Part shown: piece by piece, positions 42,197-53,122 of the stretch
How the letters are laid out: each line of letters opens with the position of its first letter
Position numbering within the stretch: the first letter of the stretch is position 1
Origin: Enterobacter sp. EA-1
Lineage (GTDB): Bacteria; Pseudomonadota; Gammaproteobacteria; Enterobacterales; Enterobacteriaceae
Length of the DNA stretch: 64,000 nt
Reading direction: 5' to 3'
Assembly: GCA_002886105.1 (NCBI GenBank)
Contig: CP025776.1
Coordinates: 1,054,001-1,118,000 of the forward strand
Notes under the pieces: model-generated
The model's input: only the letters and a program-made list of their open reading frames with translations
What the model was told of the DNA's origin: nothing
Database searches by the model: none
Made by a program: the position numbers and the translations under genes

Positions 42197-44008
42197 CGAT
42201 CCTCTCTTTGTTAAGCGACGCCATCGCGGTGCTGGTGTGCGCTGCGGCGCTGGCGTATCTGTTTACACCTGCAAAAGCGCTCAGCGGCTTGCTTGCCGGG
42301 CTTGGCGGCACGGTGGGGTGCGTGATGGCGGCGGCGGCAGGTGGGATGGCGCTGCTGGGCGCGCAATCCGTTAGCGGAACGATCCCCCCTTATCCAGTAT
42401 CAGGTGTTGGTCACGCCGTTAAGCGCGGTCTGGCTGATTACGCTGGGCGTGTGCGGCGGTTTCACCAGTCTCTATAACATCCAGTGGCATCGCCACGATG
42501 CGGTAAAAGCCAACGGTCTGCTGATCAATTTGCTGATGGCCGCCGCACTGTGCGCAGTGAGTGCGGCGAATTTCGGCGCGCTGGTGGTGATGGCGGAGAT
42601 CATGGCGCTCAGCGCGGTGTTCCTCACCGGATGCAGTGAGTCCGGCAAGCTGTGGTTCGCCATGGGACGCGTGGGTACGGCGCTGCTGGCGATAGCCTGC
42701 TGGTTGTTATGGCAACGCTATCACACGCTGAGTTTGCTGCTACTGAGCGCGCAAACACCGGGCAGCGATATCTGGCTGTTGGGCGTGATCGGTTTTGGCC
42801 TGCTGGCGGGGATCATTCCGCTGCACGTCTGGTGCCGCAGGCGCACGCCAATGCGCCTGCCCCGGCCGCTGCGCTGTTTTCCACCGTGGTGATGAAAATT
42901 GGTCTGTTCGGCATCCTCAGCCTGTCGCTGCTTGGCGGCCAGCCACCGCTCTGGTGGGGCGTACTGCTGCTGGTGCTTGGCATGGTCACGGCTTTTGTTG
43001 GCGGGTTGTATGCGCTGATGGAGCACAACATCCAGCGCCTGCTGGCGTACCACACGCTGGAGAACATCGGCATTATCCTGCTCGGCCTTGGCGCAGGCGT
43101 CACCGGCCCCGGCGTTACGGCAACCGGCGCTGATTGCGCTGGGGCTGACGGGCGGTTTGTACCATCTATTCAATCACAGCCTGTTTAAAAGTACGTTGTT
43201 CTCGGGGCGCGGGCGCGCTGTGGTTTGGCACCGGCTATCGCGACATTGAAAAACTGGGCGGCATCGGTAAGCGCATGCCGGTTATCTCGCTGGCAATGCT
43301 GGTGGGGCTGATGGCGATGGCGGCACTGCCGCCGCTCAACGGTTTTGCCGGTGAGTGGGTGATTTATCAATCCTTCTTCCGTTTAAGCGCCAGCGGCGCG
43401 TTTTCCCTGCAACTGATAGGGCCGCTGCTGGCGGTCGGTCTGGCCATCACCGGCGCACTGGCGGTGATGTGTATGGCAAAAGTTTACGGCGTGACCTTCC
43501 TCGGCGCACCGCGTACGCCGCAGGCGGAAAACCCGCACCCTGTTCCGTGGCTGATGACCGCCTGTCGCCGCGCTGGCGCTGTGTTGCGTGGCGGGCGGTG
43601 TCGCTGCGCCCGGCTGCTGCCGCGCCTGTTCGCGGCGGTGCCGTTACCGCTGCAAACCGCGAATACGCTGGTGTCGCCGCCGATGATAGCGCTGCTGTTG
43701 ATCGCCACGCCGTTATTGCCACTGCTGCTGATGATGCTGTTCAAAGGCGATCGCCTGCCAGCCCGCCGCCGGGGAACGGCATGGGTGTGTGGTTACGATC
43801 ACGACGCGTCGATGGTGGTGACGGCGCACGGTTTTGCTATGCCGGTTAAAGCGGCGTTTGCCCCGGTGCTGAAGCTGCGTAAATGGCTGGAGCCGACGCT
43901 GCCCATTCCTCGGCTGGCGTGCCGATGCCGCGCCGCTGCTGTTCCGTCGTCTGGCGCTGATCGGAGCTGGCGGTGCTGGTGGTGGTGGTGATTTCGCGAG
44001 GAGCCTGA
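42193..44008 (+). CDS. hycC: HycC, membrane subunit of formate hydrogenlyase
   Basis: This large membrane protein is of the complex I NuoL/M antiporter-like type. Many helices are visible, along with the conserved RLLAYHTLENIGIILLGLGAG and VGLMAMAALPPLNGFAGEWVIYQSFF blocks. The repaired length of about 605 residues matches E. coli (608). About six indels occur. The ATG overlaps the hycB stop and the stop overlaps the hycD start. It anchors the soluble arm and may couple the reaction to ion movement. Confidence 0.94.
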
Positions 44009-44941
44009 TGATGAGTTTTCTGTTTGCTTTACTGCAGGCGCTGGTGCTGTTTGCGTTTGCGCCGCTGCTTTCCGGCATCAGTCGTGTGGCGCGCGCGCGG
44101 TTGCACAACCGCCGCGGACCGGGGGTACTGCAAGAGTACCGCGACCTGTTCAAATTACTCGGTCGGCAGAGCGTTGCCCCGGCCGCCTCCGGCTGGGTGT
44201 TTCGCCTGACGCCGTTTGTGATGACCGGTGTCATGCTGACCATCGCCACGGCGCTGCCGGTGGTGACGATTGCGTCTCCGCGCTGCCGGCGCTGGGAGAT
44301 TTGATCACGTTGATTTACCTCTTCGCCATTGCCCGCTTCTTTTCGCTATCGCCGGGCTGGACACCGGTAGCCCGTTTACCGGGCTGGGCGCCAGCCGTGA
44401 AGCGATGCTTGGCGTGCTGGTGGAGCCGATCCTGCTGCTCGGGCTGTGGGTTGCGGCGCTGGTGGCCGGATCAACGCATATCAGCAATATCACCTTCACC
44501 GTTTACCACTGGCCGCTGCATCACACTCTTCCGCTGTTTCTGGCGCTGTGCGCCTGCGCTTTCGCCACCTTTATCGAGATGGGCAAGCTGCCTTTTGACC
44601 TCGCGGAAGCGGAGCAGGAGTTGCAGGAAGGGCCGTTGTCGGAATACAGCGGCAGCGGTTTTGCCGTGCTGAAGTGGGGCATCAGCCTGAAACAACTGGT
44701 GGTGCTGCAAATGTTTGTCGGCGTCTTTCTGCCCTCGGGGGGCAGATGAGCGATTCTCCAGCACCGCAGGTTTGTTGCTGGCGGTGGTGGTGGCGCTGGC
44801 GAAATTGATGGTGGGCGTGCTGGTGATTGCGCTGTTTGAAAACAGCATGGCGCGTTTGCGCTTCCTTGCCACGTCACGCGTGACTCGGGCCGGGTTTGGC
44901 GTCGCCTTTTAGCGTTCGTCTCCTTACTGGCGACGTATTAA
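44008..44941 (+). CDS. hycD: HycD, membrane subunit of formate hydrogenlyase
   Basis: This is a NuoH-like inner-membrane protein. It shows ARARLHNRRGPGVLQEYRDLFKLLGRQSVAP and the loop IEMGKLPFDLAEAEQELQEGPLSEYSG, which contacts the hydrogenase arm. Breaks lie near 44280, 44745 and 44908; the C-terminus AFVSLLATY is recovered when one T is added. About 311 residues. Confidence 0.94.
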
Positions 44942-44953
44942 GAGAGTTTATGC

Positions 44954-46664
44954 ATGTCTGAAGAAAAAATCGGTCAACACTATCTCGCCGCGCTGCACGA
45001 GAAATTCCCCGGCGTGGTGCTGGATGAAGCCCGGCAGACCAAAGACCAGCTTACCGTCACGGTGAAAGTGAACTACCTGCCGGAGGTGGTGGAGTTTCTG
45101 TATTACCAGCAGGGCGGCTGGCTCTCCGTGCTGTTTGGCAACGATGAACGCAAGCTGAACGGCCATTTCGCCGTCTATTACGTGCTGTCGATGGAGCAGG
45201 GCGTGAAATGCTGGATCACCGTGCGTGTGGAAGTCGATGCCCTGAAGCCGGAGTACCCTTCCGTCACACCGCGTGTGCCTGCGGCGGTCTGGGGGCGAAC
45301 GCGAAGTGCGCGATATGTACGGTTTGATGCCGGTCGGTTTACCGGATGAGCGCCGACTGGTGCTGCCGGATGACTGGCCGGATGAACTTTATCCGCTGCG
45401 TAAAGACAGTATGGATTACCGCCAGCGCCCGGCGCCGACCACCGATGCGGAAACCTATCAGTTTATTAACGAACTGGGTGATAAGAAAAACAACGTGGTG
45501 CCGATTGGCCCGTTGCATGTCACCTCTGACGAACTCCGGCCATTTCCGCCTGTTTGTCGACGGCGAAAACATTGTCGATGCGGATTACCGCCTGTTCTAT
45601 GTCCACCGTGGTATGGAGAAACTGGCGGAAACCCGCATGGGTTACAACGAAGTCACCTTCCTGTCTGACAGGGTGTGCGGGATTTGCGGCTTTGCCCACA
45701 GCACCGCTTACACCACGTCGGTCGAGAACGCGATGGGCATTGTGGTGCCGGAGCGCGCGCAGATGATCCGCGCCATTTTGCTGGAGGTGGAACGTCTGCA
45801 CTCGCACCTGTTGAACCTTGGGCTTGCCTGCCACTTTGTGGGCTTCGACTCCGGGTTTATGCAGTTCTTCGCGTGCGCGAAGCCTCAATGAAGATGGCGG
45901 AAATCCTGACCGGCGCGCGTAAAACCTATGGCCTTAACCTGATTGGCGGTATCCGCCGCGACATGCTGAAAGAGGACATGGTGCAGACGCGCCAGTTAGC
46001 CCAGCAGATGCGTCGCGATGTGACCGAACTGGTGGACGTGCTGATGAGCACGCCGAATATCGAGCAGCGCACCGTGGGTATTGGTCGCCTCGATCCGCAG
46101 ATCGCCCGCGATTTCAGTAACGTGGGTCCGATGGTGCGCGCCAGTGGGCATGCCCGCGATACCCGCGCCGATCACCCGTTTGTTGGTTATGGCCTGCTGC
46201 CGATGACCGTGCACAGCGAGCAGGGCTGCGATGTGATTTCGCGCCTGAAAGTGCGGATTAACGAAGTGCTCAGCGCGCTGAATATGATTGATTTCGGTCT
46301 GGATAATCTGCCCGGCGGCCCGCTGATGGTGGAAGGCTTTACCTATATTCCGCACCGGTTTGCGCTGGGCTTTGCCGAAGCGCCGCGTGGCGACGACATT
46401 CACTGGAGTATGACCGGCGACAACCAGAAGCTTTACCGCTGGCGCTGCCGTGCGGCGACCTACGCCAACTGGCCGACGCTGCGCTATATGCTGCGTGGGA
46501 ATACCGTGTCCGACGCGCCGCTGATTATTGGTAGCCTCGATCCTTGCTACTCCTGTACCGACCGGATGACGGTGGTGGATGTTCGCAAGAAGAAAAGCAA
46601 AGTGGTGGCGTACAAAGAGCTGGAACGTTACGGGGTTGAGCGTAAGAACTCGCCGTTGAAATAG
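44954..46664 (+). CDS. hycE: HycE, NiFe large subunit of hydrogenase 3
   Basis: This is the catalytic subunit that makes H2. An N-terminal NuoC-like domain (about residues 1-170) precedes the NuoD-like NiFe domain. Nickel ligands lie in CGICGFAHSTAYT and in the C-terminal DPCYSC. The C-terminal tail after TVVDVRKKKSK is the extension removed by HycI. The repaired length is about 570 residues (E. coli 569). Breaks lie near 45290, 45535 and 45875. It is followed by an unusual 679-bp gap before hycF. Confidence 0.96.
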
Positions 46665-46678
46665 GCTGTGTTTTTTTG

Positions 46679-47297
46679 ACCTCACCCTAACCCTCTCCCT
46701 GAAAGGGAGAGGGGATCGCCTCTGCCGCCTGTTTAAAGGGGGCCGGGAATTGCCTTCCATAGGGAGAGGACTGGAGCGAGGCCATTGCCTTCCTCCCCTC
46801 GCGCCCCTCCGGGAAGAGGGCCGGGGTGAGGGGGAATTGTCTTCCCCCTCTCTCCTCCGGGGGAGAAGGCCGGGGTGAGGGGGAATTATCTTCCCCCTCG
46901 CTCCTCCGGGGAGAGGGCCGGGGTGAGGGGGAATTATCTTCCCCCTCTCCTCCGGGGGAGAGGGCCGGGGTGAGGGGGAATTGTCTTCCCCCTCTCCTCC
47001 GGGGGAGAGGGCCGGGGTGAGGGGGAATTGTCTTCCCTGCCCTCCGGGAGAGGCCGGGGTGAGGGGGAATTGTCTTCCCCCTCTCCTCCGGGGAGAAGGC
47101 CGGGGTGAGGGAATTATCTTCCCCCTCGCTCCTCCGGGGAGAGGGCCGGGGTGAGGGGGAATTATCTTCCCCCTCTCCTCCGGGGGAGAGGGCCGGGGTG
47201 AGGGGAATTATCTTCCCCCTCTCCTCCGGGGAGAAGGCCGGAGTGAGGCAATTGTCTTCTCCCTCGCCCCTCCGGGGAGAGGGCCGGGGTGAGGGAT
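46679..47297. repeat. Tandem array of about ten 43-49-bp palindromic units inside the hyc operon
   Basis: The array opens with CCTCACCCTAACCCTCTCC and its hairpin partner, then runs about ten head-to-tail copies from about 46790. Each copy contains AATTRTCTTCCCCCTC, then CTCCGGGGGAGA, then GGGCCGGGGTGAGG. Units vary in length and a few have lost bases. Each can fold into a GC-rich hairpin. Open frames across it only reflect the repeat period, not genes. It separates hycE from hycF, which are nearly contiguous in E. coli. Confidence 0.92.
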
Positions 47298-47343
47298 TCC
47301 ACCCCTGCATGAAGGGAAATGAATACACCGCAGTGGAGCAACC

Positions 47344-47889
47344 ATGTTTACCTTTATTAAAAAGTGATCAAAACCGGCACCGCGACCACCGCTTATCCGC
47401 TGTCGCCGATGCCGGTGGATAAGAACTTTCGCGGCAAACCGCAGCACAATCCGCAGCAGTGTATTGGCTGTGCGGCGTGCGTGAACGCCTGTCCGTCGAA
47501 TGCGCTCACGGTAGAGACTGACCTTGCCACTGGCGAGCTGGCGTGGCAGTTCAACCTTGGGCGCTGCGATTTTCTGCGGCCGTTGTGAAGAGGTATGCCC
47601 AACGGCGGCGATTGCGCTGTCGCAGGAGTACGAACTGGCGGTCTGGAGCAAGGCCGATTTTTACAGCAGTCGCGTTTTGAACTGTGCCAGTGTCGCGAGT
47701 GCGCCCGGCCTTTCGCGGTGCAAAAGAGATCGATTACGCCATTGCGCTGCTGGCGCATAACGGTGACAGCCGCGCCGAGCAGCACCGCGCCACGTTTGAA
47801 ACCTGCCCGGACTGTAAACGGCAGAAGTGCCCTCGGTGCCTTCCGATCGCATTGATTTGACCCGCCATATGAGAGGAGAGGCCAGCTAA
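47344..47889 (+). CDS. hycF: HycF, iron-sulfur protein of formate hydrogenlyase
   Basis: This NuoI-like two-cluster ferredoxin passes electrons to HycG. Clusters are [19 protein letters not shown] and, after repair, [25 protein letters not shown]; further cysteines lie near the C-terminus (CPDCKRQKC). The N-terminus MFTFIKK is followed by an indel at the next base run. The repaired length is about 181 residues (E. coli 180). Its stop overlaps the hycG start. Confidence 0.93.
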
Positions 47890-48653
47890 TGAGCCAGCTA
47901 TTAGGACCGCGCGATGCGGAGGGGATCCCGGTGCCGATGACGGTGGACGAGTCCATCGCCAGCATGAAAGCGTCGTTGCTGAATAAAATCAAACGCTCTG
48001 CCTACGTTTACCGTGTGGACTGCGGCGGTTGTAACGGCTGCGAAATCGAGATTTTTGCGACGCTTTCGCCGCTGTTCGATGCGGAACGCTTTGGCATCAA
48101 AGTGGTGCCGTCACCGCGCCATGCCGACATTCTGCTGTTTACCGGGGCAGTGACCCGCGCCATGCGCTCACCTGCGCTGCGCGCCCGCAATCTGCGCCGG
48201 ATCCCAAAATCTGTATCTCCTACGGCGCGTGCGGCAACAGCGGTGGTATCTTCCACGACCTGTACTGCGTATGGGGTGGAACCGATCAAATCGTCCCGGT
48301 GGATGTGTATATTCCCGGTTGTCCGCCGACGCCCGCCGCCACGCTGTATGGCTTTGCCATGGCGCTGGGGCTGCTGGAGCAGAAAATTCACGCCCGTACG
48401 CCCGGCGAGCAGGACGACCAACCGGCGGAAATCCTCCACCCGACGATGGTGCAGCCGCTGCGCGTGAAAGTGGATCGCACGGCGCGCCGCCCCGGCCGGT
48501 TACCGCTATGGTCGGCAGATTGCGGACGATTACCTGCGGTTGCGCAGTGTCGGCGAGCATGAAGTGGTGCGCTGGCTGGCGCAGGAGAACGATCCGCGCC
48601 TTACCGAGATTGTTAGCCATCTCAATCAGGTGGTGCTGGAGGCGAAAATCTGA
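47889..48653 (+). CDS. hycG: HycG, small subunit of hydrogenase 3
   Basis: This NuoB-like small subunit holds the proximal 4Fe-4S cluster next to the NiFe site. Key cysteines lie in [15 protein letters not shown] and, after repair, in the YGACGNSGG and [18 protein letters not shown] segments. The repaired length of about 255 residues equals E. coli. Breaks lie near 48195 and 48490. It is coupled to hycF and hycH by overlapping stop and start codons. Confidence 0.95.
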
Positions 48654-49065
48654 TGGGCGAATCGGTGGTCTTTAGCCAGTTGCGGCGTAAGTTTGTTGAT
48701 GAGAACGACAACACCCCACAGCAGGCGCAACAGGTGGTCTACTACAGTCTGGCTATCGGCCACCATCTTGGGGTGATCGACTGCCACCGGAGACGGCGCT
48801 GACCTGCCCGTGGGAAGCCTATCTGGCGTGGATCGCCACGCTGGAGGCGGGGAGCGAAGCGCGGCGCAAAATGGAAGGCGTGCCGCGTTACGGTGAAATC
48901 GTGATTGAGAGTAGCCACGTTATGCTGCTGGCGAAGGCGTTTGATCTGGCGCAGGCGCGGCAAAATGCACAGCAACAGGCATGGAGCAAGGCGCTGCTGT
49001 CTATGCTGCATGATATTTATCTGGAGAGCGCCATCTATTTGATGGTAAGGAGACTACGTGACTGA
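48653..49065 (+). CDS. hycH: HycH, hydrogenase 3 maturation protein
   Basis: HycH is needed for making active formate hydrogenlyase but is not part of the final complex. The repaired text reads ESVVFSQLRRKFVDENDNTPQQAQQVVYYSLAIGHHLGVIDC, then LTCPWEAYLAWIATLEAGSEARRKMEGVPRYGEIVIE, and ends YLMVRRLRD, as in E. coli (136 residues). One indel lies near 48785. Confidence 0.93.
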
Positions 49066-49513
49066 CGTGTTGTTGTGCGTGGGAAATAGCATGATGGGCG
49101 ACGATGGCGCAGGCCCGCTGCTCGCGGAGATGTGTGCGGTAAACCCGCCAGCAAACTGGAAGGTGATTGACGGCGGCAGCGCGCCGGAAAACGATGTGGT
49201 GGCCATCCGTGAATTGCGCCCGTCGCGGTTGCTGATTGTGGATGCCACCGATATGGGGCTGAACCCCGGCGAAATCCGCGTGGTGGACCCGGACGACATC
49301 GCCGAAATGTTCCTGATGACCACCCACAATATGCCGTTGAACTACCTTATCGATCAGTTGAAAGAGGACGTTGATGAGGTGATTTTTCTGGGTATTCAGC
49401 CGGATATCGTCGGTTTTTATTACCCGATGACGCCGGCAGTGATGGCGGCGGTTGAAACCATTTACCAGCGGCTGGCGGGCTGGGAAGGCAAGGGCGGTTT
49501 CGAGCTGCTTTAA
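49058..49513 (+). CDS. hycI: HycI, HycE C-terminal endopeptidase
   Basis: This nickel-sensing protease removes the HycE tail once nickel is in place. The gene is uninterrupted with 151 residues. Metal-binding acid residues sit in GNSMMGDDGAGPLLAE and VDATDMGLNPGEI, and the histidine in MTTHNMPLNYL. GTG was taken as start because it gives the E. coli-like TDVLLCVGNSMMGDDGAG N-terminus; it overlaps hycH by 8 bp. It is the last gene of the hyc operon. Confidence 0.95.
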   Translation: MTDVLLCVGNSMMGDDGAGPLLAEMCAVNPPANWKVIDGGSAPENDVVAIRELRPSRLLIVDATDMGLNPGEIRVVDPDDIAEMFLMTTHNMPLNYLIDQLKEDVDEVIFLGIQPDIVGFYYPMTPAVMAAVETIYQRLAGWEGKGGFELL

Positions 49514-49516
49514 ATG

Positions 49517-49537
49517 TGCGCCGGTGAACCCGGCGCA
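49517..49537. terminator. Hairpin between hycI and the convergent GAF-GGDEF gene
   Basis: There are 8-bp arms TGCGCCGG / CCGGCGCA with a 5-nt loop, 3 bp after the hycI stop. It is a probable bidirectional terminator, though the T-tract is weak. Confidence 0.55.
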
Positions 49538-49547
49538 GCGTTGCAGA

Positions 49548-50480
49548 TTAGCGACGGCGTTTTTCTGTGTGCATCACTTTGTCGCAGTCGTCCAGCATCT
49601 CGCGGAGCGACGCGTATTTATTATCCTCATTTTCAACCATGCCGTAGGAATAGTTGATGTGATAATTCTTGCCGGACATCTCGTCCTCGGGCATCCATTC
49701 GGGATTGCAGATCGAGCAAAAACGCATCCGCGCTATTGGTCGTGGTATCCCCCAGTAGCACCACGAATTCACCGCCGCCGAGTCGTGCGGCAAGATCATG
49801 ATCTTTTAGGCATTTATTCAGGTTGGTGGCGAAGTTTTTCACCACGGCATCGCCCTCTTTATTCCCCAACAGCTCATTAATGGGTTTCCAGATTATCGAT
49901 GCTGAAATAGAGCAGGCTGCACGCCCTGTTGTGCTCTTTTAACCCGGCAAACCGTTTCTCGCCGCTGCGGTAAAAACCCCGACTATTTTGCATGCCGGTG
50001 AGATTATCGGTCATCGCCATACTGAGAATGAAAAATTCATCTTCGACGAGGGCGGCAAAATCGAGCAGCGTATCAATTTCAGACGAGGAAAACGGGCGGG
50101 GATAGGTGTCGACAATACAGATGGTGCCAGCAATGGCCCCGTCCGGCAGCCGCACCGGGCAACCGGCATAAAAACGCACCCACGGGTCACCGGTGACATG
50201 TGGGTTTTTGGCAAAACGCGGATCAGCGAGCGTGTCTTTGACGATAAGCGCGCCCTGTTCAAGAATGGCGTGTGCGCAAAACGACACATCGCGCGGTGTT
50301 TCGTCGGCATCAATGCCAGTGTGGGACAGCAGCCATTGGCGTTCACGATCGAGCAGGCTGATTATCGCTATCGGCACATCGAAGGTATTTTTCGCCATTC
50401 TGGTGAGTCGGTCAAAACGCTCATCATCCTTTTATCCAATAAATCCATCATGTACAGCGAATTAAGCCGCTCATTTTCAT
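49548..50480 (-). CDS. GAF-GGDEF protein with degenerate signature (GGGEF)
   Basis: After repair the protein starts MKNERLNSLYMMDLLDKR. A GAF domain follows (FDVPIAIISLLDRERQWLLSHTGIDADETPRDVSFCAHAI, VRFYAGCPVRLPDGAIAGTICIVD), then a GGDEF domain (SMAMTDNLTGMQNSRGFYR) and EGDAVVKNFATNLNKCLKDHDLAARLGGGEF. The signature has Gly where Asp or Glu is needed (GGGEF), so cyclase activity is doubtful. It may act as a redox or ligand sensor. About 311 residues after repair. Breaks lie near 50430, 49885 and 49720. It converges with hycI. Confidence 0.83.
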
Positions 50481-50574
50481 TTTACTGGCATGGCCGGGAA
50501 TATCATAGTTAGCCCTCGCTGAAGGTAGTCTTTTAAGTGTAGACATTTCTTATCACGCTTGCGTTGCCATAACG

Positions 50575-51498
50575 TTATATATCCGTGGCTTGCCCCGTTG
50601 TGCGGACGAAATCGATAAACGCACCGGAGCGGAGCGGGGATCAGCCGCCCCGGAATTATAGTAGAGATATGGGCCGTTGAAGGACAACCACCGAGGGTTC
50701 AAGAATGGGGATCAGCGCACCGTTTTCCAGTGCGGGACGTAGCCACTCCTCAAAAGATAAATAACGCCGCTGCCTGCGATGGCGCTTTGTACCGCCAGAT
50801 CCACCGCGCTACCGATGCTGACCACCAGCGACCCCCTTCACCTGTACGCGAAACGGCTCAGCTTCGCCGCTAAACTCCCCAGTCGGTCATCACGCCGCTG
50901 GCGTAACGCCCGCGAATACAGTTGTGATGAATGAGATCCCGGGGGTGTTCCGGGCGACCATGCTGCTGCAGATAGGTCGGAGAGGCGGCTGCGGCAAAGC
51001 GCTGGCGACGCGGGCCGATGGGCAGCGCGACCATATCCTGCTCCGGTGGCATTCGTCGTAGCGGATCCCCCGCATCGCAACTGTCGCGAAAGACATCCTG
51101 CACATTGCTTTCTGCAATAATTTCCGGTGCGAATATCAGGGTAGCGCGCGAGGAAATCCGGCACGATGGCGGGCAGCACCAGGGCGTGCGGCGCTGACCG
51201 GTACATTCAGCCGTAAGGTGCCGCTGGGCGTGGTTCGATAGCGGTTGATGGCGTCCAGCGCCGCATCCACTTCGTTCATTGCCGGTTGCAGGCGTTCGAT
51301 TAACATTTTGCCCGCTTCGGTCAGGGCGACGGTGCGGGTGGTGCGGTTAAACAGCCGTACGCCCAGTTGTTGCTCGGCGCGGCGGACGGCATCGCTCAGG
51401 CGGGAAGGGTTAGAGCCGGTGATACGAGCGGCTTCGCGAAAGCCTCCGGCATTGGCGACCGCCATAATGGCGTTCAGCAGGGCGAAATCCAGCTTCAT
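50575..51498 (-). CDS. LysR-family regulator next to the YdbC-like reductase
   Basis: The helix-turn-helix reads MKLDFALLNAIMAVANAGGFREAARITGSNPSRLSDAVRRAEQQLGVRLFNR. The repaired C-terminus shows FNGPYLYYNS and GAFIDFVRTTGQATDI. The length of about 307 residues is normal. Breaks lie near 51190, 51125, 50830, 50755 and 50620. It is divergent from the aldo/keto reductase gene across a 97-bp gap, so it probably controls that gene. Confidence 0.87.
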
Positions 51499-51595
51499 TG
51501 TTCGACAATCCGTACACTGTGTGTGAATTTCAGCGGATTGTTGCACAGCCGCAACGCTCCTACAATCTGTTTACTTTATGCACAGGAGGTATTCC

Positions 51596-52458
51596 ATGTC
51601 TCAACCCACACTTACTTATCGTCTTGGCGATCGTCAGGTTGGTCGCACCGGGTTACGGCGCAATGCAGCTTGCCGGTCCTGGCGTGTTTGGCCCGCCTGC
51701 CGATGAAGCGAAAGCGCTTCAGGTGCTGCGTGATGTGATTGCCGCCGGCGTTCGCCATATTGACACCAGCGATTTTTTATGGCCCTCACGTTACCAATAA
51801 ATTGATTAAGCAGGCGCTGCATCCCTACCCGGATGATCTCTGTATCGTCACCAAAGTCGGCGCTCGTCGCGATGATAAAGCCAACTGGCTCCCCGCGTTC
51901 AGCGCGGAAGAGCTGACCCGCGCCGTCGAAGATAATCTGCGCAATCTCGGTCTGGAGGTGATGGAGGTCGTGAATCTGCGCGCAATGTTCGGTGTTCATG
52001 GTCCGGAAGAGGGGTCACTGGAAGCGCCGCTGGAAACGTTGATCTCGCTGAAAGAGCGTGGCCTGATCCGCCATATTGGCCTGAGCAATGTGACGGCGAA
52101 GCAGGTGGCGGATGCGCAGAAGATGACCCCCTGTCGCCTGCGTGCAAAACCTTTATAACGTGGCGAACCGGGCGGACGATGCGTTGATTGATTCTCTTAA
52201 CGAGCAGGGCATTGCGTTTGTGCCATTCTTCCCGCTCGGCGGTTTTACGCCATTGCAGTCCGGTGAGCTGAATGACGTGGCGCAATCCCTTGGCGCAACG
52301 CCGATGCAGATCGCGCTGGCGTGGCTGTTGCAGCGTTCACCGAATATTCTGCTGATCCCCGGTACGTCCTCGCCGCAGCATTTACAGGAAAACTGGCGAG
52401 CGCGAAGATAACGCTGCCGCCCGAGGCGCTGGAAAAACTGAACGGTATCAGTGCGTAG
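51596..52458 (+). CDS. Aldo/keto reductase, YdbC-like
   Basis: This is an NADPH-dependent oxidoreductase of the AKR superfamily, close to E. coli YdbC. Visible blocks are YGAMQLAGPGVFGPPADEAKAL, RHIDTSDF (the catalytic Asp), YGPHVTNKLIKQALHPYPDDLCIVTKVGARR, and IALAWLLQRSPNILLIPGTSS at the NADP site. The repaired length is about 288 residues (YdbC 286). An AGGAGG site lies 6 nt before the ATG. Four indels are present. The substrate is not known. Confidence 0.88.
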
Positions 52459-52575
52459 CAGAAGAACGGCTGGTTTATCGCTGAGAAAATCCAGCTAATC
52501 TTCCAGAAAAGCGCGAATGGCTTACTTTTCGCTGCAGGATAGCGAGAGAAACGCCGAGGGCGTGTTGTTGGCAAA

Positions 52576-52611
52576 ACGAACGGAGAATGCCTCAGTGCAT
52601 TCTCCGTTCGT
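52576..52611 (+). terminator. Strong hairpin downstream of the aldo/keto reductase gene
   Basis: Perfect 15-bp arms (ACGAACGGAGAATGC and its complement) with a 6-nt loop lie about 120 bp after the stop. It lacks a following T-run. Confidence 0.6.
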
Positions 52612-52848
52612 ATGAAAATAAGGGGACTTTTTAGCCGGGCAGCGAATGATTATTATCGACTCGAGAAAGTAACGGGAAATTTTTACGGGAAGGGGATGAT
52701 GGAGAAGAAGTGCATTCTGCTGGCAACGCTCTTTTACTCACTGGATGCCCGGGTTCCGGGGACAGGATGGTGCCGCGTACTGCGACCACGGTAGTCATTA
52801 AAAACAGCGCTGTTTGTGCTGTGTCAATAATGAAACCGGGAGAAAAAA

Positions 52849-53010
52849 ATGACCGGGGCGGTTATCTACAGTAAGAACCATGATCCGATATTCAAGCGGT
52901 TTTATAATCATCCTCTCTATATAGAGCAGGGCGCATGTCTGCCGTTATTTGACGCCACCTTCAATGCCGGGACACGCTATTCCATCACGGGAAGTGAATG
53001 CCGTCGATAA
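52849..53010 (+). CDS. Short hypothetical protein of 53 residues
   Basis: It starts at an ATG preceded by GGGAG, reads MTGAVIYSKNHDPIFKRFYN and ends SITGSECRR. I do not recognise it. A one-base shift near 52990 would lengthen it (EVNAVDKGLHLITADFTLASE...) into the end of the convergent LacI gene. Codon texture in this 450-bp gap is less GC-rich than in neighbouring genes. It may be a real small gene or a remnant. Confidence 0.3.
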   Translation: MTGAVIYSKNHDPIFKRFYNHPLYIEQGACLPLFDATFNAGTRYSITGSECRR

Positions 53011-53122
53011 AGGGCTACACCTTATCACTGCGGATTTCACTCTTGCCTCTGAGGCTCAAGGGAATATCTCTGTGGCTCCAATAAAAAACCAGACCTTACG
53101 GCTGAGGTATCCTGAGGATCTT

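Noticed and set aside
46679-47297. CRISPR array
   Set aside because: There are no unique spacers of constant length; the whole unit is repeated, is palindromic and GC-rich, and no cas genes are present.
46687-47328. Long open frames on both strands with repeating PSPRPSPRRSEGE-like or GEGRGEGELSSP-like text
   Set aside because: They arise only from the repeat period of the palindromic array; no start context and no known protein.
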